The notes beneath the pieces are model-generated. The model worked only from the letters and a program-made list of their open reading frames with translations. It was not told the origin of the DNA and searched no databases. From Streptomyces sp. Sge12 (GTDB taxonomy: Bacteria; Actinomycetota; Actinomycetes; Streptomycetales; Streptomycetaceae), in the NCBI RefSeq assembly GCF_002080455.1, contig NZ_CP020555.1, positions 1,178,001 through 1,242,000 of the forward strand: a stretch of DNA of 64,000 nt. Reading direction: 5' to 3'. A program made the position numbers and the translations under genes. Positions 31,101 through 40,548 of the stretch are shown piece after piece (position 1 is the first letter of the stretch; each line of letters opens with the position of its first letter).

Positions 31101-34100
31101 CCCTCGGCGATCGTGCCGCTCGACGCGCTGCCGTTCACCCCGAACGGAAAACTGGACCGGCGCGCGCTGCCCGCTCCGCCCGAGGAGGGGGTGCGCCGGG
31201 CCGAGTTCGCCGCACCGGCGACGCCGATGGAGGAACTCGCCGCGTCGGTGTGGGGCGAGGTGCTGGGCACCGAGCGGATCGGCCGCCACGACGACTTCTT
31301 CGCGCTCGGCGGACACTCCCTGCGGGCCACCCGCGCCGTCTCGCGGCTCGGCGCCCGCCTGGGCACCGGGGTGCCGCTGCGGCTGCTCTTCGAGCACCCG
31401 ACGCTGGAACGGTTCGCCGCGGCGCTGGACGCCCTGCGTACGGACGCGGCCGGCACGGCCTCGACCGCGACCGCCGTCACGGCGATCGGCGCCCGGCCCG
31501 CCGGGGAGCCCGCGCCGCTGTCCTTCGCCCAGCAGCGCCTGTGGTTCCTGGACCAGCTCCAGCCCGGCCGCCCCGACTACAACATCCCCGTCGCGGCCCG
31601 GCTGCGGGGCCCGCTCGACGCCGACGCGCTGGCCGCCGCGCTGAGCACGGTGGTGACCCGGCACGAGGTGTTGCGCTCCCGGATCACCGAGGGCCCGCTA
31701 GGCCCCGTACAGACCGTGGAGGCGCCGGAGGTCTTCGCCCCCGTCCGCACCGACCTGGGGGACCTGCCCCCGGAGGAGGCCCGCTCGCGGGCGCTCGGCC
31801 TGGCCCACGCGGATGCCGCCACCCCCTTCGACCTGGGCTCCGCTCCCCTGCTGCGGGCCCGCGTGGTGCGGGTCGCGGACGACGAGCACCTCCTCGTCCT
31901 GGTCCTGCACCACACGGTCGGCGACGGCTGGTCGATGCCGGTGCTGTGGCGGGAGCTGTCCGGCGCCTACGCGGCGCTGCGCCGCGGCGAGCAAGCCGTA
32001 CTGCCGGAACTGAGCGTCCAGTACGGGGACTTCGCCCACTGGCAGCAGAGCCGGCTGGCGAACGGCGGGGCCGACGCGGGGATCGCCCACTGGCGGGAGG
32101 CCCTGGCCGGGCTCCCGGCGCTGGAACTGCCCACGGACCGGCCGCGGCCGCAGGTGCGCTCCGGCGCGGGCGACTCCTTCGTCTTCGAGGTCCCGGCCGA
32201 ACTCGCCGAGCGGCTCGGCGCGCTGGCCCGGGAGCGCGGCGCCACCCTGTTCATGGTGCTGCTGGCCGGCTTCCAGGCGTTGCTGGCCCGCTACACGGGC
32301 CAGGCCGACATCGCGGTGGGCTCGCCCATCGCCGGCCGCGACCGCACCGAACTGGAGCCGCTCATCGGCTTCTTCGTCAACACCCTCGTCCTGCGCACCG
32401 ACCTGTCCGGCGACCCGGCCTTCGGCGAACTGCTGGGCCGGGTGCGCCGCACCGCACTCGCCGCGTACGAGCACCAGGACGTCCCCTTCGACCGGCTGGT
32501 GGAGGAGCTGCGGCCGGAGCGCGACCTCAGCCGCAACCCGCTGTTCGACGTGCTGTTCCAGCTGCATCCCGAACAGCTCGCCGCCCTGCCGCTGGACGGT
32601 GTGGAGGTCGAGGACCTCGACACCTCCAACGGGACGGCCAAGTTCGACCTCAGCCTCGCCATGACGGAGCACGCGGGCGGTCTGACGGGCACGGTGCAGT
32701 ACGCGACGGACCTCTTCGACCGGGCCACGGTCGAGCGGTTCGGCGCGCACTACCTGCGGCTGCTGGCCGGCGCCGCCGAGGAGCCCGACGCGCCGCTGTC
32801 CCGGCTGGACGTCCTGTCCCCGCAGGAGCACGCCGCCCTGCTCGGGGAGGAGCCGGGGCCGCGCGCGGACCGGCCGGCGGACCGGACCCTGCACTCCCTG
32901 GTGGCGGAAGCGGCCCGGCTGCGGCCGGACGCCCCCGCCGTGACCTGCGCGGGCCGCACCACCAGCTACGCGGAGCTCGACGCGGCCGCCAACCGGCTGG
33001 CCCACCGGCTGCGGCAGCTCGGGACCGGCCCGGAGACCACGGTGGCCGTGCTGGCCGGGCGCGACCTGCGCATGCTGGTCTGTGTCCTCGCGGTCCTGAA
33101 GGCCGGCGGTGCCTACCTGCCCCTCGACGCGGGGCACCCGGCCGAGCGGCTCCGCACGGTCCTGGCCGACAGCGGCGCCCGGCTGGTGCTGACGGCGGGC
33201 CTGCCCGGCGGGCTGCCCGCGGACCTGGCCGGCGCCGTACCGGTCCTGGACCTCGACCTGGACGCCGAGCAGCACCGGGTGGACGCCCTGCCCGCCACGG
33301 AGCCGCCCGCCACGGCCTCCCCCGCACACCTCGCCTACCTGCTGTACACCTCGGGGTCCACGGGCCGCCCCAAGGGCGTGGCCGTCACGCACGCCGCGAT
33401 CACCGGCTATCTGGCGGCGCTCACCTCCACCTTCGGGCTCGGGCCCGACGACGCGGTGCTCGCCCGTACGGCGCTGACCTTCGACCCGTCGGTCCGTGAC
33501 CTGTTCGCCCCCCTGACCACCGGCGGCCGGATCGTCCTCGCCTCCCAGGACGAGTCCGGGGATCCGGACGCCCTGGCCCGGCTGCTGCACGCCGAGGACG
33601 TGACGGCGCTGCTGTCGATCGTCCCGTCGATGCTGGAGCCGCTGGTCGGCGCCGTGGCCGCGGGACAGGGGCCCTCGCCGGCCCTGCGGCTGGTGATGAC
33701 CACCGGTGAGGCGCTGACGCCCGGGCTGGCCCGGGCCGCGCACGCCCTGGGCACGCCCGGCCGGCTGCGGCTGGTCAACCAGTACGGCCCGACGGAGTGC
33801 ACCAACACCACCACCTACCACGAGGTGACGGACGCCGACATCGAGGCGGGCCGCATCCCCATCGGGCGGCCGCTGCCCGGCGCCCGCGTGCTGGTGCTCG
33901 GCGAACACCTCGAACCGCTGCCCCGGGGAGCGATCGGTGAACTCTTCATCGCCGGACGCGGGGTGGCCCGCGGCTACCTCGGCGATCCCGCCCGCACCGC
34001 CGAGGCGTATCCGCCGGACCCGTACGGTCCGCCCGGCGCGCGCATGTACCGCACCGGTGACCTGGCGCGGCTGCGCTCCGACGGGGTGCTGGAGTTCCAC

Positions 34101-37100
34101 GGCCGCCGGGACAACCAGGTCAAGGTCCGGGGCCACCGCATCGAACTCGGCGAGGTCGAGGCCGCCCTGCTGCGCCACCCGGACGTCGCCCGGGCCGTGG
34201 CCGCCGCGCACGGCGAGGGAGCCGACCGGATGCTCGCCGCGTACGTCGTCTGGCGGGACGGGGGCGGCGATCCGGCCGCCGTACTGGACTTCGTACGCGC
34301 GGCCCTGCCGGCCGCGATGGTGCCGTCCGCGCTGGTGGTGCTGGACGCGCTGCCGCTGACGCCGAACGGGAAGACCGACCGCAGGGCGCTGCCCGCGCCG
34401 GAGGCCGGCACCGCCGGCGGCCACCGCGCGCACGTCGCCCCGCGCACCGCGCTGGAGCGGACGGTCGTCGAGGTCTGGGAGGAGGTGCTCGGGGAGGGCC
34501 CCATCGGGGTCCGCGACCACTTCTTCGAGCGCGGCGGGCACTCGCTGCGCGCCACCCGGGTCATCTCCCGGCTGCGCGCCCTGCTGGAGCTGGACATCCC
34601 CATGCAGCTGCTCTTCCGGCACCCGGTGGCCGAGGACCTGGCCCGGGCGCTGGCCTCGCTGGGTGCGGCGGACGCGTCGGAGCCGGTGATCCCCGCGCTG
34701 CCCGTGGGGCCGGGCCCACTGTCCTTCGGGCAGCAGCGGCTGTGGCTGCTGGACCGGCTCCAGCCGGGCCGGCCCGACTACAACATGCCCGGCGCCGTGC
34801 GGTTGACCGGGGAGCTGGACCGCGCCGCCGCGCTGGGCGCGCTGGCGGACGTCGTGGCCCGGCACGAGGTGCTGCGCTCGCGGATCGAGGAGAGCGGGGA
34901 GAGCGGCGGCGAGGGGCTCTTCGCGGCCCGTGTCGTGCCCGGTCCGGCCTCGATGTTCACCCCGCTGTTCACCGACCTGTCGGAGCTGGGGGCGGCGGCC
35001 GGGGAGCGGGCACGGGAGCTGGCGGCGCAGGACGCCGCGCTTCCCTTCGACCTGGCCGCGGCGGGCCCGCTGCGGGCCCGGCTGGTGCGGATCGCCCCGC
35101 AGGAGCACCTGTTGGTGATCGTCGCCCACCACATCGCTTTCGACGGCTGGTCGGTGGGGGTGTTCTGGCGGGAGTTCTTCGCCGCCTACCGGGCCCGCAC
35201 CCTCGAAGGGGCCGAGCCGCTGCCGGAACTCGCCGTCTCCTACCGCGATTTCGCGTCCTGGCAGCGCGAACGGCTGAGCGGTGACGCCCTCGCGGGCACC
35301 CTGGACTACTGGCGGGGGCGGCTCGACGGGCTCGCCCCGCTGGACCTGCCCACCGACCGGCCCCGGCCGGCCACCCCGTCCGGGCGCGGCGAGCAGTTCT
35401 CCTTCGAACTGCCCGAGCCGCTGCTGCGGGACCTGCGCGACCTGGGCCGCCGGCACGACGCGACCCTGTTCATGGTCCTGCTGGCAGGCTTCCAGGCCCT
35501 CCTGGCCCGCTGGTCGGGCGGCGAGGACGTGGCGGTGGGCTCCCCCATCGCCGGTCGCGACCGCACCGAACTGGAGCCGCTCATCGGCTTCTTCGTCAAC
35601 AGCCTGGTGCTGCGCACCGACCTGTCCGGCGATCCCGGCTTCGGCGAGCTGCTGGACCGGGCCCGTGAGACGGCCCTGGGTGCGTACGCCCACCAGGAAG
35701 TGCCCTTCGAGCGCCTGGTGGAGGAAGTGCGGCCAGAACGCGACCTGAGCCGCAACCCGCTGTTCCAGGTGATGCTGGTGCTCGACGAGGAGGCCTCGAA
35801 GCCGCCCGCCCTGCCCGGACTGGACGTGGAACCGCTCTCGCTGGCCAGTGGCGCCTCGAAGTTCGACCTGTCGCTGTACTTCGTCGAGGAGGAGGGAGCG
35901 CTGCGCGGCGAGGCGGTGTTCGCCACCGACCTCTTCGACCGGGCGAGCGTCGAGCGGATGACGTCGGCGCTGGCCGAGCTGCTCGCGGCCGCGGTGGCCG
36001 ATCCCGCCACCCCGTTGGGCGCCCTGCCCCTGATGGGTGCGGCCGAGGAGGCCCGGCTGCTGGACGCGGGCCGCGGGGTCGCCGAGCCGGGCGCCGGCCG
36101 GGCGCTCCCCGTGCTCGTCGGCGAGCAGGTCTCCCGTACGCCGGGGGCCGTCGCCGTGGACGACGGTGAACGGGCCCTGACGTACGCCGGGTTGTGGGAG
36201 GCATCGGGTCGGCTGGCCCGGGAGCTGGCCCGCCTGGGCGTGGGTCCGGAGACGGCGGTGGCCGTGTGCGCGGAGCGCTCCGTGCTGCTTCCGGCGGCGC
36301 TGCTGGGCGTGCTGCGTTCCGGCGGCATGTACGTGCCCGTGGACCCCGGGTATCCGGCCGACCGGATCGGCTACATGCTCGCGGACAGCGGCGCCCGGGT
36401 CCTGGTGGTGTCGGGTCTGCCCGGCGCTCCCGGGGCGCCGGACGGGGTCGCCGTGGTGGACCTCGACGCCCTGGCCGGGGCCGCCGCCCCCGCGGGCGGC
36501 GACCTCGGACCCGTGCGGCCGGAGCAGGCCCCGGAGCCGGAGCAGCTGGCGTACGCCCTGTACACCTCGGGCTCCACGGGACGCCCGAAGGGGGTGACCG
36601 TCCCGCACCGGGCGCTGGCCAACTTCACCCGGGACATGGTGCGCAGGCTGGAGCTGACGGCCGGTGACACGGTCGCGGCCGTCACCACCGCCTCCTTCGA
36701 CATCGCCGTGCTGGAGCTGCTGGTCCCGCTCGTGTGCGGTGCGACCGTACGGGTCGTCGACCGGGACACCGCCCGGGACGGCACCCTCCTCGCGAAGGAG
36801 CTGGACGCGGCGCCGGTCACGGTCGTCCAGGCCACCCCGGCGACCTGGCACCAGCTGATGGAGTCCGGCTGGCAGGCGCCCCGCGTACGGGCCCTGTGCG
36901 GCGGCGAGGCGCTGCCGCCGGCCCTGGCCGAGCGGATGCGCACGGCGCTGGGCACGGTCCGCAACGTGTACGGGCCGACGGAGACCACCGTCTGGTCCAC
37001 GGCCCACCGGCTGTCCGGTCCGGTCGGTGACGGGCCGGTGCCCATCGGCTCGGCGCTCGCCAACACCCGGCTGCACGTGCTGGACGCGAACCTGAGGCCG

Positions 37101-38678
37101 GTACCGGTCGGCGTCTTCGGCGAGCTCTACATCGGCGGTGACGGGGTGGCCCGCGGCTACCACGGGCGGCCGGCGCTGACCGCGGACCGGTTCGTACCCG
37201 ACCCGTACGCGGCGGGCGAGCGGCTGTACCGCACCGGTGACCTCGTACGCCGCCTCGCGGACGGCGGCCTGGAGTACCGCGGCCGGGCCGACGGCCAGGT
37301 CAAGGTGCGCGGCCACCGGATGGAGCTCGGCGAGATCGAGTCCGCGCTCGCCCGCCACCCGCGGGTGGCGGCGGCCGCCGTGGCCGTCCACGGCACGGGA
37401 GTGGACGCCGTGCTGGCCGGCTACGTGACCTGGCGGGAGGGGACGGGCGAGCTCCAGGAGCTCGGCGACTTCCTGCGCCAGGACCTCCCCGAGTACATGG
37501 TGCCGGCCGTCCTCACGGCGCTGGACCGGCTCCCGCTCACCCCGAACGGCAAGCTCGACCGCAAGGCGCTGCCCGCTCCTTCGGCGGACGCGGTGCGCGG
37601 CGGGGGCGCGGGGCGGATCGCCCCGCGCGACACCACCGAGCTGCGGATGGCGCGGCTGTGGGAGCAGACCCTCGGCATGTCCCCGATCGGGGTGCGCGAC
37701 GACTTCTTCGCGCTCGGCGGCCACTCGCTCAAGGCCTTCGCCCTGATGGCGGCCGTGCGCCGGGAGTTCGGGGTGGAGCTGCCGCTGAACATGGTCTTCC
37801 GCCGGCGTACCGTCGAGCTGCTCTGCGAGGCGCTGCCGCAGGCGGGGGCGGCCGCAGCCAGGCTGCTGGTCCCGCTCGCCGACGGGGACCCGTCCAGGCC
37901 GCCGCTGGTCCTGGTCCATCCGCGGGGCGGCGACGTCGTCTGCTACCGGGACCTGGTGCGGGACCTGTCCGCCCGTCCCGGGGGCGCCCGGCGGGTCCTC
38001 GGCCTGGAGTCCGTGGGCTACAACACCGGTGAGACGCCGCTGGAGCGGGTGCCCGAGATGGCCGAGCGCTACCTGGCCGCGCTCCGCGAGGAGCAGCCGC
38101 AGGGCCCGTACCTCCTCGCCGGCTGGTCGTTCGGCGGGATGGTGGCCTACGAGATGGCCGCCCGGCTGGAGGCCGCAGGTGAGGAGGTGGCCTTCCTCGG
38201 GCTGATCGACGCGGCCGCGCCGGGTGCCGCTGCCGGCAGCCGGTCCGCTGCGGCCGGGCCGGGCGATCCGGACCTGTTGCGGTACGGCATCGCGGCGGGC
38301 CTCGACGCCGGCTCGGCGCGCGAACTGGACGAGGAGGAACTGCTCGACGTCCTGGTGCGCCGCGGCCGCGAGGAGGGCACCCTCCCGCGTACGTCCCCCA
38401 CGGAGGCCCTGCGCAGGCTGCTGCGGGTCGCCGAGGCGAACGGCGCGGCCTCCGCCGCCTACCGCACCGACGCCGTACTCGGTGTCGACCTGCACCTGTT
38501 CACGGTCGACGAGCGGCACCCCGAGCTCGCGACCCCGCTGGTGGACCCGGCGGCCTGGCGGCCGCGCACCGCGGGGGCCGTCGTACGGGCCGCGGTCCCG
38601 GGCAACCACCACGACCTGGTGGACCCCCCGCACTGCGCCGCTCTGGCGCAGCTGCTCGCCGCGGCCCTGCCCCGCTGA
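28140..38678 (+). CDS. NRPS, modules 3-5 with thioesterase (C-A-T-C-A-T-C-A-T-TE)
   Basis: 3512 aa from GTG 28140, which overlaps the previous stop (GTGA). C3 about 58-490 (VHHIATDGWS), A3 about 515-1005, T3 about 1050-1110 (LGGHS); C4 about 1125-1560 (LHHTVGDGWS), A4 about 1585-2080, T4 about 2125 (ERGGHS, Arg for the usual Leu); C5 about 2190-2630 (AHHIAFDGWS), A5 about 2655-3140, T5 about 3187 (LGGHS); TE about 3250-3512 with Ser3330 in GWSFGG and a His in GNHHDLV. Pocket residues: A3 DAYFWGVTF (possibly aliphatic), A4 DPRSMTQNT (unassigned), A5 DILQLGVVW, a glycine code. All three C domains look like L-to-L type. The TE releases or cyclises a five-residue peptide ending in Gly if the modules act in order. 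Confidence 0.95.
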   Translation: MTTQESLPAGVDGRLAAARELLRRRVRAALDDSAAGTATPSAPTAATDATADDGGPDLAPVASFAQERMWLVDRMMDGTPGYAIPEVVRLRGPVRPDLLRRSLTAVVARHAPLRTVFEERDGAPHPVVLPAPEAFPLPVLDLGDAPLSELEERAHALAREEVRGAFDLAAGPLLRALLIRLGAEDHLLVLVVHHIATDGWSMGLLWQELSEGYAALLADRPPVRAALPLDYQAYARTQRDRFASGAMNGQLRWWEKSLAGLEPLELPTDRPRPTRRSGDGASLDFTLDARLTARLRGIAESGGATLFMTLLAGFQAALARFSGRTDIAVGTPVAGRDRVELEPLVGFFVNTVVLRADLSGEVGFRELLGRVRRATVDAYDHQEVPFDRLVEHLSPERVGDRNPLVQVMFASAPDETAGLRLPGLEAQAVRTDFGGSLFDLSVFVSEGAETCSGSLVFDTDLFDRATAELVLGHYLELLASAAEEPDRPLAELLPSAPTAARLTAEGHGAARSDLAPASLVELFAEQARRTPAAEAVVCGADRLTFAELDRRSDLLAARLADAGVVRESPVALLMERSVHLPVAILAVLKAGGLYVPLGEGFPVARLHWMLERTGARLLLADAATAGHEAVSTSPVPVLDATGPVAGAPAAAPGPYPPCSPDQLAYVMYTSGSTGEPKGIGVTHANVAALARDTSFGAAHRRVLAHSPLSFDASTYELWVPLLSGGQVVMAPPGRVDTAALTRLVQEHRITSLFLTAALFNLVVEECVELLTHVREVWTGGEAASPHSFARALEQAPETVLVNVYGPTETTTFATRHRLDPRAGAVVDGRIPIGTALDDTRLYVLDERGRPVPQGAVGELCIGGTGVARGYLGRPGLTARQFTPDPYGAPGARMYRTGDLARRRPDGAVDYLGRSDQQVKIRGHRIEPGEIEAELTRCPQVGHAAVVVREDAPGEQRLVAYVVPTEGRAAEPAELHRVLAVRLPAYMLPSAIVPLDALPFTPNGKLDRRALPAPPEEGVRRAEFAAPATPMEELAASVWGEVLGTERIGRHDDFFALGGHSLRATRAVSRLGARLGTGVPLRLLFEHPTLERFAAALDALRTDAAGTASTATAVTAIGARPAGEPAPLSFAQQRLWFLDQLQPGRPDYNIPVAARLRGPLDADALAAALSTVVTRHEVLRSRITEGPLGPVQTVEAPEVFAPVRTDLGDLPPEEARSRALGLAHADAATPFDLGSAPLLRARVVRVADDEHLLVLVLHHTVGDGWSMPVLWRELSGAYAALRRGEQAVLPELSVQYGDFAHWQQSRLANGGADAGIAHWREALAGLPALELPTDRPRPQVRSGAGDSFVFEVPAELAERLGALARERGATLFMVLLAGFQALLARYTGQADIAVGSPIAGRDRTELEPLIGFFVNTLVLRTDLSGDPAFGELLGRVRRTALAAYEHQDVPFDRLVEELRPERDLSRNPLFDVLFQLHPEQLAALPLDGVEVEDLDTSNGTAKFDLSLAMTEHAGGLTGTVQYATDLFDRATVERFGAHYLRLLAGAAEEPDAPLSRLDVLSPQEHAALLGEEPGPRADRPADRTLHSLVAEAARLRPDAPAVTCAGRTTSYAELDAAANRLAHRLRQLGTGPETTVAVLAGRDLRMLVCVLAVLKAGGAYLPLDAGHPAERLRTVLADSGARLVLTAGLPGGLPADLAGAVPVLDLDLDAEQHRVDALPATEPPATASPAHLAYLLYTSGSTGRPKGVAVTHAAITGYLAALTSTFGLGPDDAVLARTALTFDPSVRDLFAPLTTGGRIVLASQDESGDPDALARLLHAEDVTALLSIVPSMLEPLVGAVAAGQGPSPALRLVMTTGEALTPGLARAAHALGTPGRLRLVNQYGPTECTNTTTYHEVTDADIEAGRIPIGRPLPGARVLVLGEHLEPLPRGAIGELFIAGRGVARGYLGDPARTAEAYPPDPYGPPGARMYRTGDLARLRSDGVLEFHGRRDNQVKVRGHRIELGEVEAALLRHPDVARAVAAAHGEGADRMLAAYVVWRDGGGDPAAVLDFVRAALPAAMVPSALVVLDALPLTPNGKTDRRALPAPEAGTAGGHRAHVAPRTALERTVVEVWEEVLGEGPIGVRDHFFERGGHSLRATRVISRLRALLELDIPMQLLFRHPVAEDLARALASLGAADASEPVIPALPVGPGPLSFGQQRLWLLDRLQPGRPDYNMPGAVRLTGELDRAAALGALADVVARHEVLRSRIEESGESGGEGLFAARVVPGPASMFTPLFTDLSELGAAAGERARELAAQDAALPFDLAAAGPLRARLVRIAPQEHLLVIVAHHIAFDGWSVGVFWREFFAAYRARTLEGAEPLPELAVSYRDFASWQRERLSGDALAGTLDYWRGRLDGLAPLDLPTDRPRPATPSGRGEQFSFELPEPLLRDLRDLGRRHDATLFMVLLAGFQALLARWSGGEDVAVGSPIAGRDRTELEPLIGFFVNSLVLRTDLSGDPGFGELLDRARETALGAYAHQEVPFERLVEEVRPERDLSRNPLFQVMLVLDEEASKPPALPGLDVEPLSLASGASKFDLSLYFVEEEGALRGEAVFATDLFDRASVERMTSALAELLAAAVADPATPLGALPLMGAAEEARLLDAGRGVAEPGAGRALPVLVGEQVSRTPGAVAVDDGERALTYAGLWEASGRLARELARLGVGPETAVAVCAERSVLLPAALLGVLRSGGMYVPVDPGYPADRIGYMLADSGARVLVVSGLPGAPGAPDGVAVVDLDALAGAAAPAGGDLGPVRPEQAPEPEQLAYALYTSGSTGRPKGVTVPHRALANFTRDMVRRLELTAGDTVAAVTTASFDIAVLELLVPLVCGATVRVVDRDTARDGTLLAKELDAAPVTVVQATPATWHQLMESGWQAPRVRALCGGEALPPALAERMRTALGTVRNVYGPTETTVWSTAHRLSGPVGDGPVPIGSALANTRLHVLDANLRPVPVGVFGELYIGGDGVARGYHGRPALTADRFVPDPYAAGERLYRTGDLVRRLADGGLEYRGRADGQVKVRGHRMELGEIESALARHPRVAAAAVAVHGTGVDAVLAGYVTWREGTGELQELGDFLRQDLPEYMVPAVLTALDRLPLTPNGKLDRKALPAPSADAVRGGGAGRIAPRDTTELRMARLWEQTLGMSPIGVRDDFFALGGHSLKAFALMAAVRREFGVELPLNMVFRRRTVELLCEALPQAGAAAARLLVPLADGDPSRPPLVLVHPRGGDVVCYRDLVRDLSARPGGARRVLGLESVGYNTGETPLERVPEMAERYLAALREEQPQGPYLLAGWSFGGMVAYEMAARLEAAGEEVAFLGLIDAAAPGAAAGSRSAAAGPGDPDLLRYGIAAGLDAGSARELDEEELLDVLVRRGREEGTLPRTSPTEALRRLLRVAEANGAASAAYRTDAVLGVDLHLFTVDERHPELATPLVDPAAWRPRTAGAVVRAAVPGNHHDLVDPPHCAALAQLLAAALPR

Positions 38679-38740
38679 CCCACCCCACTCCACCCACCCC
38701 GATGGCCCTTCCGCATCACCGATCCGTCCTGGAGAACACC

Positions 38741-38941
38741 GTGAACGACGCGTCCCCGCAGCAGTACCTGGTCGTGGCCAACGACGAGGAGCAGTGCTCC
38801 CTCTGGGAGGCCGGCCGGCCCGTCCCGCTGGGCTGGCACGACCAGGGCGTGCGCGGCACCAAGGAGGCGTGCCTGGAGCACATCGAGCGGGTGTGGACCG
38901 ACATGCGCCCGCTCAGCCTCCGCATGAACATGGCCGGCTGA
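38741..38941 (+). CDS. MbtH-like protein of NRPS system A
   Basis: 66 aa. MbtH-family partner of adenylation domains, needed for their folding and activity. Marks: VVANDEEQCSLWEAGRPVPLGW and CLEHIERVWTDMRPLSLR, with the conserved Trp residues. GTG 38741 with GGAG 6 nt upstream is preferred over ATG 38702. It lies 62 bp after the synthetase stop and is followed by an exporter gene. Confidence 0.93.
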   Translation: MNDASPQQYLVVANDEEQCSLWEAGRPVPLGWHDQGVRGTKEACLEHIERVWTDMRPLSLRMNMAG

Positions 38942-39026
38942 CCCGACGATCCCCGGGCACCACGCCGCTCCGGCGGTCCGCATCGCGGGCCGCCGGGGCG
39001 GCGCGGCGGTGCCGGAAGGAACCCCT

Positions 39027-40379
39027 ATGACCGGCTCGTATCCGGGCGGCTCCGCATCGTCGCGCCGCCTCACCCCGCTGGCCGCCCTGGTGGCGGCCTC
39101 CGGGATCTCCTCGCTCGGCATGGCGGCGACCCTGGTCGCCGTGCCCTGGTTCGTCCTGCACAGCACCGGCAGCGGCACCCGGACGGGGCTCGTCGCCACC
39201 GCCGAGGTGCTGGGCCTGCTGTGTTCCGCCGTGCTCGCGGGTCCGGTGGTCGACCGGCTGCCGGTACGCGCGACGAGCGTGGGGGCGGACCTGCTGACGG
39301 CCGCGGCGATCAGCCTGATCCCGCTCCTGCACGCCTGGGACGCCCTGAACCTGCCCGTCCTGACCGCCTTGGTCTTCCTGGTGGGGGCGGCCCGCGGGCC
39401 GTCCGACACCTCCAAGCAGCTGCTGCTGCCCGCTGCGATGCAGCGCGCCGGGGTGACGGCGGAGCGGGCCACCGGATGCGTCGAGGGGGCCCGCCGGATC
39501 GGCATGATGGCGGGGGCTCCGCTGGCCGGTCTGCTCATCGCGACCGCCGGCCCCGTACGCACCCTGTACGCGGACATGGCGGCGATGGCGCTGTGCGCCC
39601 TGCTGGTGGCTGCCCTGGTTGCGGTGGTGCCGCGGTCCCGTCCGGCCGACGGGGCGCCGGGCGGCTCGTACGCCGGGGAACTGCGTTTCGGGCTGGCGCA
39701 GTTGCGCCGGGACCGGCTCCTGGGGGCGATGGTGGGGGTCTTGATGCTGACCAACGCCCTGGACGGGGCGCTGAACGGGGTCCTCTACCCGGCCTACGGA
39801 ACCCAGGTGCTGCGCAGCAGCGCCCTGTTCGGGGCGATGATCACGGCGATGGGGGCGGGCGCCCTGCTCGGGGCGGCCCTGTACGGCTGGGCGGGCCACC
39901 GGCTGCCGCGGCGCGCGGTCTTCGTCGGGGCCTTCGTCCTGGTCGGGGCGGTGCGCTGTGCGGTACTGGCGGCCGAGCCGCGGGTGCCGGTGCTGCTGGC
40001 GGTGCTGGCCGTGTCCGGTATCGGGTCGGGGGTGGTGGGGCCGCTGATGATGTCGGTGGCCTACGAGCGGGTGCCCGAGGAGGTGCGGGGGCGGGTGTTC
40101 GGCCTGCTGGTGGCCGCCGCGCTGGCGGCGACCCCGCTGGGCATGCTGGGTGCGGGGCTGGTCCTCGACGCCTCGGGGCTGGTGGCGGCGCTGCTGGGTA
40201 CGGGGGCGCTGTACCTCGCGGTCACTCTGGCGCCGCTGGTCTTCCCGGTGTGGCGGGGGCTCGACGCCCGCAGCGGCGCGGGGACTTCGGGGATCGCGGA
40301 GGCTTCGAAGGAGCCGGCCGGGCGCGCGCACGACGCACCGGCCGCATCGGGGGCCAAAATCCTGACCGAACAGGCATAG
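39027..40379 (+). CDS. MFS exporter of NRPS system A
   Basis: 450 aa, about 12 hydrophobic spans, major facilitator superfamily of the drug/secretion-effector type (MFS_3). Visible marks are GLVATAEVLGLLCSAVLAGPVVDRLPVR (loop 2-3 region) and VPEEVRGRVFGLLVA late in the protein. The C-terminal 45 residues are a charged cytoplasmic tail. GGAAGGA precedes ATG 39027. It lies 85 bp after the MbtH gene and is the likely exporter or self-resistance pump for peptide A. Confidence 0.88.
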   Translation: MTGSYPGGSASSRRLTPLAALVAASGISSLGMAATLVAVPWFVLHSTGSGTRTGLVATAEVLGLLCSAVLAGPVVDRLPVRATSVGADLLTAAAISLIPLLHAWDALNLPVLTALVFLVGAARGPSDTSKQLLLPAAMQRAGVTAERATGCVEGARRIGMMAGAPLAGLLIATAGPVRTLYADMAAMALCALLVAALVAVVPRSRPADGAPGGSYAGELRFGLAQLRRDRLLGAMVGVLMLTNALDGALNGVLYPAYGTQVLRSSALFGAMITAMGAGALLGAALYGWAGHRLPRRAVFVGAFVLVGAVRCAVLAAEPRVPVLLAVLAVSGIGSGVVGPLMMSVAYERVPEEVRGRVFGLLVAAALAATPLGMLGAGLVLDASGLVAALLGTGALYLAVTLAPLVFPVWRGLDARSGAGTSGIAEASKEPAGRAHDAPAASGAKILTEQA

Positions 40380-40415
40380 TTCGTCCATTTTTGCGGCCCC
40401 TCACCATCGGGCCAG

Positions 40416-40434
40416 GCAGCTTGATGAGCTGTCG
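40416..40434. promoter_or_regulatory. 19-bp palindrome upstream of the secreted protein gene
   Basis: GGCAGCTTGATGAGCTGTC, 114 bp before the ATG at 40549 and just after the exporter gene. It matches the palindrome at 42632-42650 in 15 of 19 positions, and both are preceded by GCCA. Probably a regulator-binding site. Confidence 0.6.
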
Positions 40435-40548
40435 GATCGGCCGCCGGAGCGCCCGGGGCACGGCAAGGTTGGTCCTGCACCGACCGGCGCGGACGGCCCA
40501 CGAAGCACTCCGCGCCCACACCAGACCGCTCGTCTTCCTGGGGATCCC

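Noticed and set aside
31698..38693. A 2331-codon open frame on the - strand opposite NRPS modules 4-5
   Set aside because: Same shadow effect. The + strand carries complete C, A, T and TE domains throughout.
20218..40379. Siderophore cluster, suggested by EntF-like Ser module and C domain
   Set aside because: No dihydroxybenzoate, hydroxyornithine, ferric uptake or Fur-box-like elements were seen in the window.
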